From: Polaromonas sp.
GTDB taxonomy: Bacteria > Pseudomonadota > Gammaproteobacteria > Burkholderiales > Burkholderiaceae_C
Direction of reading: 5' to 3'
Length of the DNA: 45,100 bases
Assembly (NCBI RefSeq): GCF_030689685.1
Contig: NZ_JAUYEY010000037.1
Span: 1-45,100, forward strand
The position numbers were made by a program, and so were the translations under genes. The first letter of the stretch is position 1, and each line of letters opens with the position of its first letter. The notes under the pieces were generated by a model. It saw only the letters and a program-made list of their open reading frames with translations, searched no databases and was not told where the DNA came from. Shown here in pieces: positions 44,965 to 45,100 of this stretch.

Positions 44965-45100
44965 TCTTACTGTGTCATAAAATATGCTATTATTTCAATA
45001 GCATCAATTCTGACCGGAGGCTTTATGGACGCAGCCAAGGAGTTCAATCGTTACATCTCTCATTTGTCCGAGGGACTCGGGCATGCTGACCGCCACGCGG
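44965..45100 (+). mobile_element. Left end of an IS701-like insertion sequence (partial)
   Basis: The element end starts at TCTTACTGTGTCATAAAATA, contains the hairpin GCTATTATTTCAATAGC and leads into GGAGG (45016-45020) and the transposase ATG. The first 57 bp are the exact reverse complement of 141-197. The rest of the element lies beyond the window. Confidence 0.75.
45025..45100 (+). CDS. IS701-family-like transposase, N-terminal fragment
   Basis: Twenty-five codons are visible: MDAAKEFNRYISHLSEGLGH followed by ADRHA. The pattern FxxYxxHLxEGLGHADRxxxL is typical of the N-terminus of IS701-type DDE transposases. GGAGG lies 4 nt before the ATG, so the start is well supported. The catalytic domain lies outside the window. 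Confidence 0.7.
   Translation, partial: MDAAKEFNRYISHLSEGLGHADRHA

Overview
The window looks like about 45 kb of chromosome from a high-GC betaproteobacterium of the order Burkholderiales, most likely family Comamonadaceae (Polaromonas/Rhodoferax/Acidovorax-like). The evidence is the gene order trpA-trpB-trpF-truA-fimV-asd-leuB-leuD-entericidin-leuC-LysR-gltA-sdhE-sdhB-sdhA-sdhD-sdhC-GntR, with a divergent mdh-CitE-like-acnB block, plus copies of an interspersed hairpin repeat I associate with that family. Taxonomy is inferred from gene content and synteny only.

Layout. (1) 1-197: right end of an IS66-like element sitting inside the end of an IS701-like element. (2) 213-3661, minus strand: lysS, a LON-domain protein and accD. 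(3) 3869-8026: an accessory patch between accD and trpA. It holds a hicA toxin gene broken by two stop codons, an intact hicB, a second broken antitoxin fragment, a 503-bp truncated second copy of the trpA 3' end, a YcaQ-like DNA glycosylase and an AAA/DUF4143 ATPase. (4) 8027-20484, minus strand: tryptophan and leucine biosynthesis, asd, fimV, truA and a LysR regulator with two matching T-N11-A boxes. (5) 20660-28843, minus strand: a small Cys-rich protein, citrate synthase, succinate dehydrogenase with its flavinylation factor, a photolyase/DUF2256 pair and a GntR regulator. (6) 29060-34425, plus strand: mdh, a CitE-like lyase, a periplasmic protein and acnB, ending in a strong terminator. 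(7) 34512-37619: a second accessory patch with an orphan proteasome-like Ntn-hydrolase candidate, a HigA-like antitoxin without a toxin, a TumE/TumA-type toxin-antitoxin pair with a palindromic operator, a hypothetical gene and a general-stress FMN protein. (8) 38157-44639, plus strand: serC-serA, acnA and an FAD monooxygenase. (9) 44640-45100: repeat debris and the start of an IS701-like element.

Functionally the core is central metabolism: citrate synthase, two aconitases, succinate dehydrogenase and malate dehydrogenase (TCA cycle) interleaved with Trp, Leu, Ser and Asp-family amino-acid synthesis. Likely control points visible in the DNA are the LysR boxes at 20498-20567, a GntR-type operator in the gntR/mdh divergent region, and palindromes in front of both toxin-antitoxin loci.

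A 57-bp sequence at the left edge (141-197) is the exact reverse complement of one at the right edge (44965-45021), so the window is bracketed by inverted ends of the same IS. This may also explain why an assembly would break here. The most unusual items are the orphan Ntn-hydrolase candidate, the trpA partial duplication around the accessory insert, the interspersed repeat that has entered the acnA coding frame, and the decayed hicA with its operator kept. No CRISPR array, rRNA or tRNA gene was recognised.
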